A stretch of 64,000 bases of DNA from Castanea sativa. Its lineage: Eukaryota > Streptophyta > Magnoliopsida > Fagales > Fagaceae. The stretch's first letter is position 1. Each line of letters begins with the position of its first letter. The position numbers and the translations under genes are program-made. The notes under the pieces were generated by a model. It was not told where the DNA came from. It did no database searches and saw only the letters and a list, made by a program, of their open reading frames with translations. Positions 11,915 through 23,600 of this stretch are shown here, piece after piece. The stretch lies in assembly GCF_040712315.1 (NCBI RefSeq), contig NC_134018.1, positions 2,266,501-2,330,500 on the forward strand, read 5' to 3'.

Positions 11915-12664
11915 ACCTATGGACCCAGCCATCACCTCTGACCTTTCTCTTCCACCACCATCACCAAATCTCAACCACACAGCCACTACCCACTGCAATT
12001 GTCACCCATTCCCACAACATACCACCAGCAAAACGACCCACCACCACCACCATTTCCACCAAACGACCCTTGAAATCCAGTAACCCACAACCCCAAAACC
12101 CACCAAAAATCTTTGATCTCAACAGCTGAAACCCACCAAACGCCAAACGCCGAAACCCAAACACCGAGCTCAACAGCCACCAATCTCAAACGCTGAAACC
12201 CAAACGCCGACGCAAACCGATCTCAACAGCCATCACACACTATCGCACACCGATCTCAACCCCATCACATGCCCATGCCGCACATTGATTTCTAACCCAT
12301 TTATCACTGCTGAGAGAGAGGTGAGAAACGAAAGAGATGGAGAGTCAGAGAGAAAAAGGGAGAGAGGCAGAGTTGTTTGTCTGCGTGAGGGAGAGAGCTT
12401 CGTACGTGTGGGATTAAAATAATATTTTTTGTTTATACTATTTAGCTACAATGAGCTGTTATCTTTAGCAGCCCGCTGTACCAATCACTCAAAATATTTT
12501 ACCTCTACCTTCTTTGTTGTAGACTAGCCTGTAGTGTGTGTTTTTGGTTGCTAAAGTGACTATTTAGTCATTTTAGCAACCTTGTTGTGGGTGGTCTTAG
12601 AAAACAAAATAAAGATAGAGATTGACTTGTACGGGGGATTTGAGTTGAGTTGTTTGTTTGCTTA
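11164..12664. mobile_element. Composite repeat block flanked by ~40-bp direct repeats
   Basis: Both ends carry TTGACTT, a GGGGATTTGAGTTG block and AGTTGTTTGTTTG, at 11167-11203 and about 12624-12661. Inside the left copy GAGTATTCACACCAATG starts at 11203 and resembles the GAGCATTC Harbinger-like ends at 26616. The core (11790-12300) is pyrimidine-rich CCA/CAACCC sequence with a long poly-A (about 11883-11912), repeated GAAACCCAAACGCCG units and a GAGAGAGG block. No transposase. Open frames across the poly-A and CCA repeats are compositional artefacts. Confidence 0.5.
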
Positions 12665-12899
12665 GAAAACAAAAGAAGGACAAGGGAAAAAAAATAAGTT
12701 GAAAATAAAAATAAAAATAATGAAAAATAATTATTTAAATAAAATATAATGTAGAATAGATACTCTGATATGAGATGTTTTGAATTCAGTAAAACAAATA
12801 AAGTAGGTTTTATGTTAAAATAGACAAAAAAAAAAAAAAAATTTAAATGAGCTAATGCAAATGCTCTAACACTTCTTCTAGTAGTGGAACCAATATTTC

Positions 12900-13430
12900 A
12901 ATTTAAGAGGGCAAGCTTTAAAGACTATTTCTAAAAAAAAATTGAATCATTGAACAATCTACAAATTTAAATCTCAAACTAAATGCTACAAAAAAAATCC
13001 TTTTTTGTCCCCTGAAAATGCTCTATTTAAGAAGATTCTTTTATCTCCATTATTTATTTTGACGAACTTCACTTCTTCTCTATCACCTGTTTTGTTTTGG
13101 TACTGTTATTGCCTAGTGCACTTCTTGACTTATGTGATTCTAAAAGTGAGGTGGTGAATAACAGGGGAAAAAAAAAACATACAAACAGAGAAAACCATTT
13201 CATTTTATGCTACGAGTCTCAACATTGCAACTCTCGTAGCATCGCAGCCCCACACCTTGTAACTTGATGCTTCCTTTCAAATGAGTCCACTGCAATGCAT
13301 TTTATGTCCAATTCTCATAACATGTTAGTCACGTTTTGTCCAATTCTGGATGAATGCAGGTAGCTGATGAGGCAGTTTGATCAATTTTAAATGCAACATT
13401 GAATTTCTCTATCAATAACAACTTGTCAAG
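12900..13430 (-). other. NLR flank remnant without coding body
   Basis: 12920-13110 parallels 20.27-20.42 kb (AAATCTCAAACTAAATG, then GACGAACTTCACTTCTT). 13190-13290 parallels both 20.53-20.57 kb (CCATTTCATTTTATGCTACG) and the NLR upstream region at 24.61-24.66 kb (CCTTGTAACTTGATGCTTCC). Downstream and upstream NLR flanks therefore abut here with the gene missing. Confidence 0.55.
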
Positions 13431-13726
13431 TATTTATTTAATTTTTTTATAAAATAATAAAAGTTTAAAATAAATTTATAAAATCAACTCGCGTGCCATA
13501 CTATGATTGGTGAAACATAAAATGAATCACAAAAAATGGGACAAAAAATTTAAGAAAGTATCATATAGGACACTCTCTCTATGTCAGCATCTATTTGGTG
13601 AGCTTTCCAATCAAAATAGGACACGTGTAACACCTTAAAGTCATAATACCCCCCACAAATTGCAATAGCCCGGCCAGCTCTTTTTAAGTTTTATTTATCC
13701 TGAGTTTTCAAAATTTTCAAATTTCA

Positions 13727-13761
<35 letters not shown>

Positions 13762-14240
13762 GTTCCAGCTGATGGTAATCCACTAGATGGCGACGATCTG
13801 ACGACCGCTCCAACCTGACGACGACACCGCGAAAGGAACCTATATCTTCTCCACTTATACTCTACCATTTTACAAATACCATAGTCTCTGGTGATTCTGA
13901 CAAGTTTTTTTCTCAGATTTGCTCACCTAAAGGTAATTTGGTCCCATCTCTTTTTCAATTCGCTTCATTTCGTGATTTTGATTAAAGTATTGTTGAAATT
14001 TTCAAGATTTTTGATAATGGGTATGAAACCCAAGTTGGGTGTGCATGTGTCAATGACCAAGGACAGGCGGGTTGCTGGAGGCAACTCTTTCTTCTTCTTT
14101 TTTCTGGATTTTGTGAGTTTGGGTTGGTGGATTCCGGAGGTGGTGATTGGTGGGTGCTTGATGTTATTTGGATTACATTATTATGTTTGGCTTTTGCTAT
14201 GTCATAAAATTTAAGGGAAACGCAAAGTTGTTTTACTTAC
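13431..14240. other. Leader-like segment with (CT)n, no confirmed gene
   Basis: A CT run (about 13732-13757) is followed by GC-balanced sequence with ATGG at 13792 and an open frame at 14020 starting MGMKPKLGVHVSMTKDRR. It could be a 5' exon of an unknown + strand gene, but the frame soon runs into poly-Phe and ends at 14214 without a domain. The family is not recognised. Confidence 0.25.
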
Positions 14241-14244
14241 AAAT

Positions 14245-14798
14245 TCATTCAAATTTCACACTCATAATAAAGAGAAAATGGAATAAGGTATAAAATTTTG
14301 ATTCTATATTCTCTTGCTTGAATTCCGCTTTTGGACCCCTCGTCACACTTGGTGAACATGATTGTTTCCTTGGTTTTGGATTGGGTTCTGGATTTTGTTG
14401 AATTGGATTATTATTATGAATTTCCCTTTGGTTTGTGAATTTTGATGGAGTGGTAGTTGCGGTAGTTGCATTTGTTTGCTTGTTACTACTAATATTGGTG
14501 GCTAGTTGTTGGTTTATAATCGGTGTTACTTTGGTGGTTTTTGTTGATTGAATTGATGAAATGGTTGGTCTTTGACTTGGGGTAGCAGATCTCAGAGGGG
14601 CTTTTAGATTTGGATGTGGAGGATTTGGATTTGGTTTTGGTTTTCCATTGCTTGCGTTTAGTGCCTCTGAATTGCCACCTTCAAACTGATTGGTTATATA
14701 CATACATATATCACCCTTTAATCCTAAACTATAGACATAAATATCACCTTTAATTTCTTCCTTCAATTTTGGGTTGAACCAGTGTGTACTCTCTTAAG
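14245..14798 (-). pseudogene. Ser/Thr/Pro/Asn-rich protein fragment
   Basis: One open frame of about 180 residues, rich in N, T, P and S. It contains HPNLKAPLRSATPSQRP and PKPRKQSCSPSVTRG. The second motif resembles the PRRQSCSPSRGR block of plant proline/serine-rich proteins often annotated as GspB-like, recalled from memory and not searched. There is no good ATG: the track-style start at 14766 is a TTG, and an in-frame stop lies near 14800. It may be a lone exon or a captured gene fragment. Composition differs clearly from the surrounding AT-rich DNA. Confidence 0.4.
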
Positions 14799-15078
14799 CT
14801 TTCTATAAAGAACTTAATCTTGGAATCATGGTTGAAGTTTAGCATGATGTATTTTTGCTCTAAACTGACCTCACTAAAGTCTTTTCTTTTCCCAACCTTT
14901 AAAGTTTTGAATTTTTGGATTCTGAAAATTTCTCTGTTTTGGTTGCTAAATTTAACAGCTTTTGGGCAATATCACTTGAGATGTCTATATTTTAAATGTT
15001 CTAACTTCTTATACTGGATTTCTATAATGTCCAATGAATTGTGGCCTCTGTCTTTAGCAATTTTCACCTCTTTATATT

Positions 15079-15867
15079 TTAAAGAGGCATATGAATACAA
15101 TTGACACTAATATATTTGTGTAAGGATGTAAATTTGACCATATTAAAATGTTGAAAATGACAGTGAAGATAAAAACATGAATTGAAAAATGATTTACACT
15201 GGGGCCATTGGTAGTGCGTAGGAGCACTGGAGGCCATAACAGCTAAAGTATGTACATTTTCAAGCACAAAAGCAGGGATCCAAAGGAAGGAAAAGCACAG
15301 ACCCTGCTGCTTTAAAGACACAAAATCAGCAAACAAGGTTTTTTACTCCCACTCCAGAGAGTGTCCTGTATTAAGCAACTGAACCAAAAAATTACGATTG
15401 CTCAAAACCAAAATCTGGTTGAACTGAAATCGAGAAGCTGTCACTGCTGCTTCTCTAAGGCCTTCAAGCAGAACACTTGGTAGTGATTTAGCTGCACTTC
15501 TGCTGCACCCGTAGAACACCACTGCACCCTGCCTTGTCCTAGCCTCATAAGCAAAAGCACCTCTCTTCTTTCTTCTTTGCCTGACCCCATAAATCTTGAG
15601 GATGATGCTCCACTGTCCATTGAGACCTTGAGCCATAGGTTTCTGCCTAGATATTCTATGCTCAGTGCTGTGATGATTTTGAAAAATGATCTTAAAGCTA
15701 GAATGTTTCGGCCTAGGTTTCTTCTTTGACATTCTCATTTTTTTCTCCATTGTTCTCAGCCACATCAATAACATTTCTTTGAAACTCCATTGCATTAGCC
15801 TAACACAAACAAGAAAAAAAAAAAAGAAAAAAAAAAAGCATTGCATAGAAACAATTAGAATAGACAA
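15079..15867 (-). pseudogene. RNase H-like (RVT_3-type) coding relic with an in-frame stop
   Basis: The minus frame reads KKRGAFAYEARTRQGAVVFY, then LLEGLREAAVTASRFQFNQI and LVLSNRNFLVQLL. After a TAA at 15343-15345 it continues in the same frame with TLFADFVSLKQQGLCFSFLW and VLENVHTLAVMASSAP. The order fits the plant RNase H-like fold: first strands, an AEA-like helix, a strand ending in an SD-type motif (here SN), then VHxLAxxA. Several catalytic positions look lost. Upstream residues before MAQGLNGQWS are partly a translated poly-A and are not trusted. It could derive from a retroelement or from a host RNase H-like gene. The function is probably gone. Confidence 0.5.
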
Positions 15868-16421
15868 GGGGGAGCTTTTAAAAAATTAAAAGAAAAAAAA
15901 TCATATACTAATGCTCTTGTATCTCAGCCATAAACACATAGAGATAGTAAACACACATGCTAATGCTCATATACTCTGTTGAAATCATAGACAGTAAACA
16001 CACAACACACAGTAAATACTATAATGCCCAGACAAAGGGAAGGGGGCAATGCTATTGTATCTTAGCCATAAACACACAACACACTCAATTGGGCATCATA
16101 CCCATAATCAAAATATTATAATTTCCACCTAACTCAAATACCCATTTTTTTATATGTAATATTTCATCAAAACTTATATTACAAATGAGAATGAATTGTT
16201 AAAAATTAGCAATTCATACCTGTTGATCAAGAATCAAATCCTCCAATTAAAAGCAAAGATCCTGCATAGCAACAATATAGAAATTAAAAAACAACCTATG
16301 AAATTTTTCAAAATGAATAATAAATAGAATAGCCACTTAACAAACTTACTATTGGTTTAATAAGGCCCTAATTAGAAATGAAGGAACTGAGTTCCTTTTA
16401 GGAGGTCATTTGACGAACTGG

Positions 16422-16463
<42 letters not shown>

Positions 16464-17780
16464 GGAAATCACTTTTTCGTCCCTACATTTTCAGTTAATT
16501 CTTACTTTAGTCCCTACATTTTATTTTTATCTGATTTAGTTCCTATCTTGAAAAACGCTTCTCGGTTTGGTCCCTGCTGTTACTCATTTAATAAAATTAT
16601 CCTACATGGCAAACGGTCCAACAGTAAATGCTAACGTGTCTATTAAAATAATGTTAAAAAAATTATTTACGTTTCTAAAAATGCCACATCAGCCATTTAA
16701 TTTTTTTCAAAAAGCCACATCAGATAAAAATAATATAAAAATTTCTAACCTAATTATTTTTAAAAAAAAGAAAAGAAATTAGTTAAATTATTATTTTTTT
16801 TTTTTGGAAGAACATGAAGAACTCAGCTTGCCCAGAAAATGTGTTCTTTCCCAAATAATTGGAAGAACATGAAGAACTCAACTATAGTACAAGTACATTA
16901 GTTAGATTTCTTTTTCATTATTTCGCATAAAATATTAGACCCACCATCAATCGAAAATTTATGAAATAAAAAAGAAAAGAAAGTTGGGGTAAACGTTCCA
17001 TGAATTGTAGTGACATGCTTAAATTTGGGACTCGATAAAAGTTTTTGTCTTAAACAAAAGTGATGTGACATGGTTTAACAGTGGCATAAATCCTTCAATG
17101 TGTCAATGCTGTGAACCTTTTTCCCTCTTATTTACGTAACAGAGCTATTTTAGGGATTGTATTTTGTGTTTTTCTTTATATTAGAGGGGCCAAACAAGAG
17201 AAGCATTTACATAGGGGTTTTGCTTACTTAAGCATTACTCATTCGCCATGTCTCATTTCAAAGAGGTTCATATCCTCTCACAAATAAATAATTACAGGGT
17301 GATTGCAATTCCTTTTTTTATTTTTTTAAATAAGATCCATTTTAGACTTTTAGTTCATGTTTTGCCAAGGGTCTTTTAGTTGAAGGCTTGACACCTCCTA
17401 GTATTTTTAAGGGAAACATTTATAGTTCAAATTATCTCTCTCCAAATTAAGGAATTAAAGAAAGAAAAAAACAAAAGAAAACTTTACTTTATGGTCTCTG
17501 ATTGAGTTTTGAAGTTTGATATTATGTGCCAGTTAAAAATAACTTTTTATTAGATTCCATTATCTAATAACTCAAATTTCAAGTTAAGAGCTTTTGTTTT
17601 TCTTGTTTTTTGTTTTTTTGTTTTTATTTTTAAAAGAAGAAGATTGTAAAGTTACAATTTGCATCCAAACCCAACAATCAGAAGGAGATAGACCCAAAAA
17701 GTCCAATACAATGAAATTTATAGAGTAAGCTTGAAATTTAGGTTTTAGTGATGTTAAACAAAAAAAAATGATGAACTAGA
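15868..17780. other. Noncoding interval with decayed repeats
   Basis: Contains a ~38-base poly-A ending near 16459, followed at 16460-16790 by a repeat with TTAGTCCCTACATTTT-type motifs and paired CCACATCAG sites. An exact 20-base direct repeat (GGAAGAACATGAAGAACTCA) lies at 16806 and 16861. At 17210-17310 CATTCGCCATGTCTCAT and GAGGTTCATATCC match NLR downstream remnants at 26.18 and 34.13 kb. No gene seen. Confidence 0.45.
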
Positions 17781-17784
17781 TCGC

Positions 17785-18370
17785 AACATCATACACATTG
17801 GATTGTTTATGTAACAGAAATTGTCCTCGAAAACGAGCCAAGGATGATGGATATTCTCTTTACTCTTTCAAAGACATATTACAATTATGGGTACTAATGT
17901 ATACAATGTTTTCTCCCTTTTCTCCGATCCCCTTTCTTGAACGCTTTCCTTTGCCTTTTATATCATCCTCATTCTTCTCCCTATCTTCTATGTATGGATT
18001 AGATTACTGGTTTAAATACTTATCCCATCCACCTATCCCTAAAGTCTTTGGAGGCAGTTGTAAAGCTGAACCCTGATACTCAAGCATCACTTCCCTATTA
18101 ATGCAGCCAGAGAGGTAGTTGCAGAGTATTCAATGCGGTGACAACAACTTTATCTTAGATATTTCATAGCCCTTCTTCTTATCTTGTGCATCCACCATGC
18201 CTACCTCCTACCTTGGCTTTAAATAGCCGATGACGTACTCTTCCTCGGACCACCTTCTTGGATAATCTTGATCAGATTTCACTTCTTTATCTATCAATAT
18301 TGCCTCGTGGGATGATATTCCCACATCCTCGGACTACTTAGTGTCCTCGGATTGGGCCTTTAACCCAACA
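17785..18370 (-). mobile_element. LTR fragment or solo LTR, minus strand
   Basis: Read on the minus strand it begins TGTTGGGTTAAAGGCCC at 18370. It contains repeated TCCGAGGA motifs and a TATTTAAAG TATA-like site near 18220, and ends around GTTTTCGAGGACAATTTCTG. This looks like an LTR with its promoter. No PBS, PPT or second LTR is visible, and target duplication was not established, so both termini are approximate. Confidence 0.5.
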
Positions 18371-18883
18371 CATATTCCTGGACCCATTGACCCTACAAAG
18401 ATAATGATGTTTACATTTTGGATAAGTTTTAAAAAAGAAACTTGAAAATTTGTATTTGTTTAGGACTCTAGTGGAAAACATAAAGTGAAACATGAAAAGT
18501 GGGACAAGAAGTTCGTATTCATGATACCCTCTAGTTGTTTACTTCTCTTGGATTCATTGCTTACGTAACCCCTATATATGCCCTAACTCATGTGTGAGGA
18601 TTTTGGTTAAAACACCTTACTAATTTTTATATTTAAGATATTTTTTACTTTAGACCTTATGCTTTCAAAACTTTCAATTTAGTCCTTGGATTTTATTAAA
18701 AAATTCATTTTAGTCCTTGCCATTGTCTCAATAAAAGAATTTGTTGATGTGGCTAATAGAATGCTCACTTGACGCTTGACACACACATAACTAATGAAAT
18801 AAAATTAAAAATATTTAATTAACATTTTAAAAAGGCCATATCAACATTTGAATAAAATAATCCTCATAAAAAATTCCTTAATT
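18371..18883. other. Noncoding AT-rich interval with a repeat arm
   Basis: 18640-18880 has TTTAGTCCTTGGATTTT-type motifs like the repeat arms at 16.5 and 30.7 kb, but a single arm only. No gene seen. Confidence 0.4.
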
Positions 18884-18999
18884 TTAAAGTAGAGGAAAAA
18901 ACACGAAACTAAAAAAATAAAAACTAAGTATATATTTTTTTCTCTGGTTCTCTTGGCCACCAAAACACGCATCAATTGTTTTTTGGATTCGATATAATA

Positions 19000-19330
19000 A
19001 ACACAAATCAATGTTATTTACAGCACCGAACAATTCGCCTAGGCCTAGACCAAGTAAACAATTCACCGATATCGGGTTTGGAAAGCCTCTATTATTTCTT
19101 GGGTGCTTGACTCCTGAGAGCAACTTCTTCAGTTGTCGGCAATGCTCAACGTTCAATTTTTCTAGAAGGCACAATGCTTCTTTGTCTATAATCAATGAAT
19201 TTGATCCATACAAATGCCTAATTCGCAATTGCACTGCATTTTATGCTTCCGTTCCCAATGTGAGCTCCAATAGATTAGGTAGATTTTGGAAGGCTTTGAA
19301 TGGATCATCACTCAACCCAATCCAATAAAT
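19000..19330 (-). pseudogene. LRR fragment of an RPM1-like NLR
   Basis: Minus-strand frames read FQNLPNLLEL (across a frame break), then VQLRIRHLYG, SLIIDKEALCLLEKLNVEHC and RQLKKLLSGVKHPRN. This parallels the LRR of the NLR at 20.7-24.4 kb (LKALQNLPNLLELEI, LKSLIIDEGALPLLENLDI, PKLKEVPFGIQHLRN). Stops interrupt the upstream part. It is a second, broken copy lying downstream of that gene on the same strand. Confidence 0.75.
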
Positions 19331-20661
19331 ATATTAGTTTTTTTTATAGGAAAATATATAAGTTGACTAGGTGTGAATGACTAGAAGGCATTTAGGTGTA
19401 GATGAAATATGCTGTAAATCATTGATATCATCTTGGTTGATCAATTTAGTTTATTTTAAAAAAAAAAATTATTCACAATCTGTTGCCCATTTAGAAAAGT
19501 TTTGCATAGCTTTCTGCTTTCTGCTTTCTACGTAAATTCTAGATACCTTAAATGTATTGTTGAAGTGAGCATAGAAATACCTTGCTGATAATTAAACATT
19601 TAATTACTAAATGTTTTTACAATTTTTTTTTTCCATCTGTTTATATAAACACTTCCAAAAAATAAAATCTTAGCAATATCTTTAAATCCTAGAGCATTTT
19701 CTATTACTGGTACCAAAGTAATAGCTTTAAAATTGGTCTAACCTAAAGCACCTGATCAAAGGGGATCTGTCTCCAATTCTAGAATTCCCAATAACAGTAA
19801 TAGCTCATAAAAGGGAGAGATCAAACCCACAGAGAGAACAATTCAAAGATGTTCATATACTTTCTAATAATAATAATCAATTACGAGGTCATTGCAATCG
19901 TACTGAGGAAAATAGAAACAACAACGAAAGCAAACTACTAGACACAATTACAAACACGTTACAAACAAACCACAGGTTCTCTGGATAGTCTGGAGAAAAT
20001 AAATCCAACTTGTCCTTGCAGCTACAATTACATCTTCACCCTCCATCCAAGTTTGTACTCTGTAAACAAAGCCCACCAATTCCATAACTAAGTTGCACAT
20101 AAAAATGATATAATAGGAATATTGAGAGATTCAAACGATTAAAGTGTCATATTAGGGGAAAAAGCATACTTACGGATTTGGATTAGCATCACTGAGTAGA
20201 ACTTGATTGTTTACCTACCACAAATAGACAAACTTCGATTAGCAATGTAGAAGTTTACACTACCAAACAAGAAGTATGATCATTGAAGAATCTCTAGATT
20301 GAAATCTCAAACTAAATGTATCAACAAAACTTTTTTTTTCTTTCCATTTTAGTATTCTATCTAAGAAAATCCTCCTAACTCCCTTTTTTTTTTTTTGACG
20401 GACTTTACTTCTTTAACACTTGTTTCGTTTTGGTATAGTTATTGTATGGAAATATTTCCAGCACCAATCCAATGCTTGTCAAAAACATAAGTGCAATTTC
20501 AGCATAAGATGATAAGAAACGGCAACCATTTCATTTTATGCTACGACTTAGCATCACAACTCTTGTAGCATTGTTCACCAAGAAGAAAAACAATACATAC
20601 GCAACCAATAAATAAATTAAAAATTCAACCCACTCTAAAACCAAATTTTAGCAAAATTTCA
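19331..20661 (-). other. Downstream flank of the NLR at 20.7-24.4 kb
   Basis: Reference copy for the NLR flank remnants elsewhere in the window. 19490-19760, 20040-20260 and 20270-20600 have partners at 9.40-9.66, at 4.69-4.93 and 9.11-9.26, and at 12.92-13.25 kb. Probably contains the 3' UTR. No coding seen. Confidence 0.55.
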
Positions 20662-23600
20662 CTAACCTTTCTCAATGGAAGCATCGATATTGCTGCTATC
20701 GTTGGTGTTGTGATCATCATTTTGGTTGATTATTTGCTATGAAGCACGGGTGCGTTTCGGGATTCGGGTGCGGGTGCGGGAGCGGGTGCGGGACTCGGCA
20801 ATTTTTGAAAAAGTAGGGTGCGGGTGCGGCGGGGTGCGGCGATTAAAAAATTATTAAAAATATTTTTATTTATATTTTTAATATATTGCTAAACATACAT
20901 TTTTTACATTATATAAATATATACCAAATTTAAGAACAATGGTAAATAATAACTAGAATAGAGAGAATAGGAGAGAGCCTAGTTCAAGAGTGAAGGTAGA
21001 GAGTGGGAGAGAGGCTCAAGAAAAATGAAGAGGGAGAGGGTTGGGTCTTGGTTTTTTTTTCCAAACGGTGCGTTTGCACCTCTTCTTTTTTTTTTTTTTT
21101 CTTTTTTTTTTCTTTTTTTTTTTTCCAGCCATAAGCACCTGTTATTGTTTTTTTTTTTTTGAATTTCGGCCGGTATCGGCCGATTTCGGCCGATATCGGC
21201 ATATTTCGGCCGATATCGGCAGATTTCGGCCAATATCGGCCGCTTTCGCCTGTATCGGCCGGTATCGGCCGGTATCGGCCGATTTCGGCCGGACCGATTT
21301 CAACCGATACGGACCGATTCGGGCCGAATCGGCGCGAATCGGCCCGATTTCGCGCGCGTCGGCCCGAATCGGCGCCGTATCGGCGCGAATCGCGCCGAAA
21401 AAATTGATTTTTTATTGCCGGACGCGGCACGGACGCGCAGGCAGCGGCGTCGCCTGCGCGTCGCCGCGTCCGGCCGCGTCCGACGCGGGTGCGGCGGCCC
21501 AAACGCCGCACCCGTGCTTCATAGATTATTTGTGCTTTTGACTTCTCCAAATGCTTGGAACGGAAACGGTGTGCCTCATATTGTGTGCCAACCTTGTAAC
21601 ATAGAAGAATGACTGGTATATGTTCAGCAATCCAGTAACAGGGTCCCACCTCATAATTTAAACTTTCTTCGAATTCTTTGGACATATCATTAAATTTCAG
21701 CTTTTTGAGGTTTCTTAGATGCTGAATTCCGAAGGGCACCTCCTTTAACTTCGGACTAGGCCCAATGTCAAGGTTTTCAAGAAGGGGCAATGCTCCTTCA
21801 TCTATAATCAACGATTTCAATTCATCCAAGCACCAAAGTGTTAGTTCCCGAAGTTTTGGAAATCCTCCAGTCCTAAAATGCAGTTGCTCTCCACTATATG
21901 CCTGCTGTGAGATTTCAAGCTCCAATAGGTTAGGTAGATTTTGAAGGGCTTTCAATGGGTCTTCATTCAACCTTGACCAAAAAATCCTTAATCTGACTAG
22001 ATGTTGAAGTTTTGGAATCCAACCCGGTAATTTCTCTAAACACCCCAGTAAGTAGATGCGCTGAAGACATTGGGGTGGAGATGAAATTGTTTGTAAATCA
22101 ATTATTTCATCTTCGCTTATTGAGCTTATATCTAGAGATTGAAGGTGACTCATCTTTCAATAGAGATACACAAAGAACTCATGGTTTCCCTTGAGAGGTT
22201 TTTCACTCCTAGCTTCCTCAATTGGCTCAATTGTCCCAACTCTTTAACGAGATCAACCCCTACATGATTCAAATCAACATGAAACAACTTTTGCAAGTAC
22301 ATTAAAGACCCAACCCCTTTTCGTATCTTTACCCCTTTGTCCTGAGCTAAACTGAATTCTATTTGATAGTTGCGATAGTAGGCCATAAGATGTCGCAACT
22401 TACAAAGCTTGCTGATCTCAAATGCTATATCATACACTAGGGATTGCTTTAAATCTAAAGTCTCCAAATTTTGCAACTTTCCAATGGATTTTGGAAGTAT
22501 TTTTACTTTGGTATTTCTTAAACTTAAATACCTTAGGTGAAATAAAACTCCCACATCTTCAGGAATGCAATGCAATGGAGCATCTTCAAAATCCATTATT
22601 TTCAAAAGCTTGAAATCAACCAAAAAAGTACTCATAAAGGACTTCGGCGAATCATCAAGATTGAATAATAAAAGAGAATGAATGTGAGTGTCCTCAAATC
22701 CCTTCAATACATCATATGAAACTCTATCTACTGACATGCGTCGAGTTAGTCCTTCAAAGTTTGACTCTTGTTTTGACAAAACATGACAAAAACTCAAATC
22801 TTTCATTTTTTGAAGGACGATCTCACGAAAAAGATCATGGAGTCGGCACTGTCTAACTTTTCCATCAAAATTGACCTTCAATACTTGAACCATGCTTCTA
22901 TGGATTAATTCGGTCAAGTATTCTTCTGCAACCTCCTCAAATGTTTTACCCTCCTTTGCTTTCACAAAACCTTCAGCTATCCATTGTCGAATCAATCTTA
23001 CGCAGCTTATAGAGTAGTCCTCTGGATACATACCAAGATATAAGAAGCAAGATTTGAGGCGGTAAGGCAGGTCTTCAAAACTTAGGGATAGAATTTTACT
23101 AACACCTGCAAGATGAGGATTTGTTCCTAACTCAAAGCCAAGGCTATCATGTAATTTTTGCCATTCAAAGATAGTTTTGTCCTTGGTTGACAGAAGACCG
23201 CCTATAGCGACAATGGCAAGCGGTAATCCTTCACATTTCTCAAGAATGTCATGAGATAATTTCTCCAACGTTGGGGGACAGTGTCCTCCAAGTTCAAGTT
23301 GGAACGCCCATTTGCAAAAGAGCTCCCATGCCTTATTAGGTGGTAGTGGTTGCAAGTTGTGAACTTTAACAGGTGAAGATTTTTTGCAAAAATTAGCAAC
23401 ATCCAACTTCCGCGTTGTGATCAATATCCTTGGACCTTTTGTATTATCAGGTAAAGCATGTTCTATCTCTCCCCAAAAATCAATTTCCCATACATCATCA
23501 AATACAATTACATACCTTTTTTCTTGTAAATATTCTCTTGCTCTGCTAATTAGTGACGTCTTGTCTGCTGAGTCAATTCCCTCAGGAGGACACTCCTTTC

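Noticed and set aside
11863..12189. Overlapping open frames on both strands with poly-Lys, Pro/Thr and Gly-rich products
   Set aside because: They are translations of a poly-A run and CCA-type repeats inside a mobile element; no domain and frames on both strands.
20979..21612. Frames with repeated RYRPISADIGR-like units, which might suggest a repeat protein
   Set aside because: They translate the CGGCC repeat array of the hAT-like element in several frames and on both strands.
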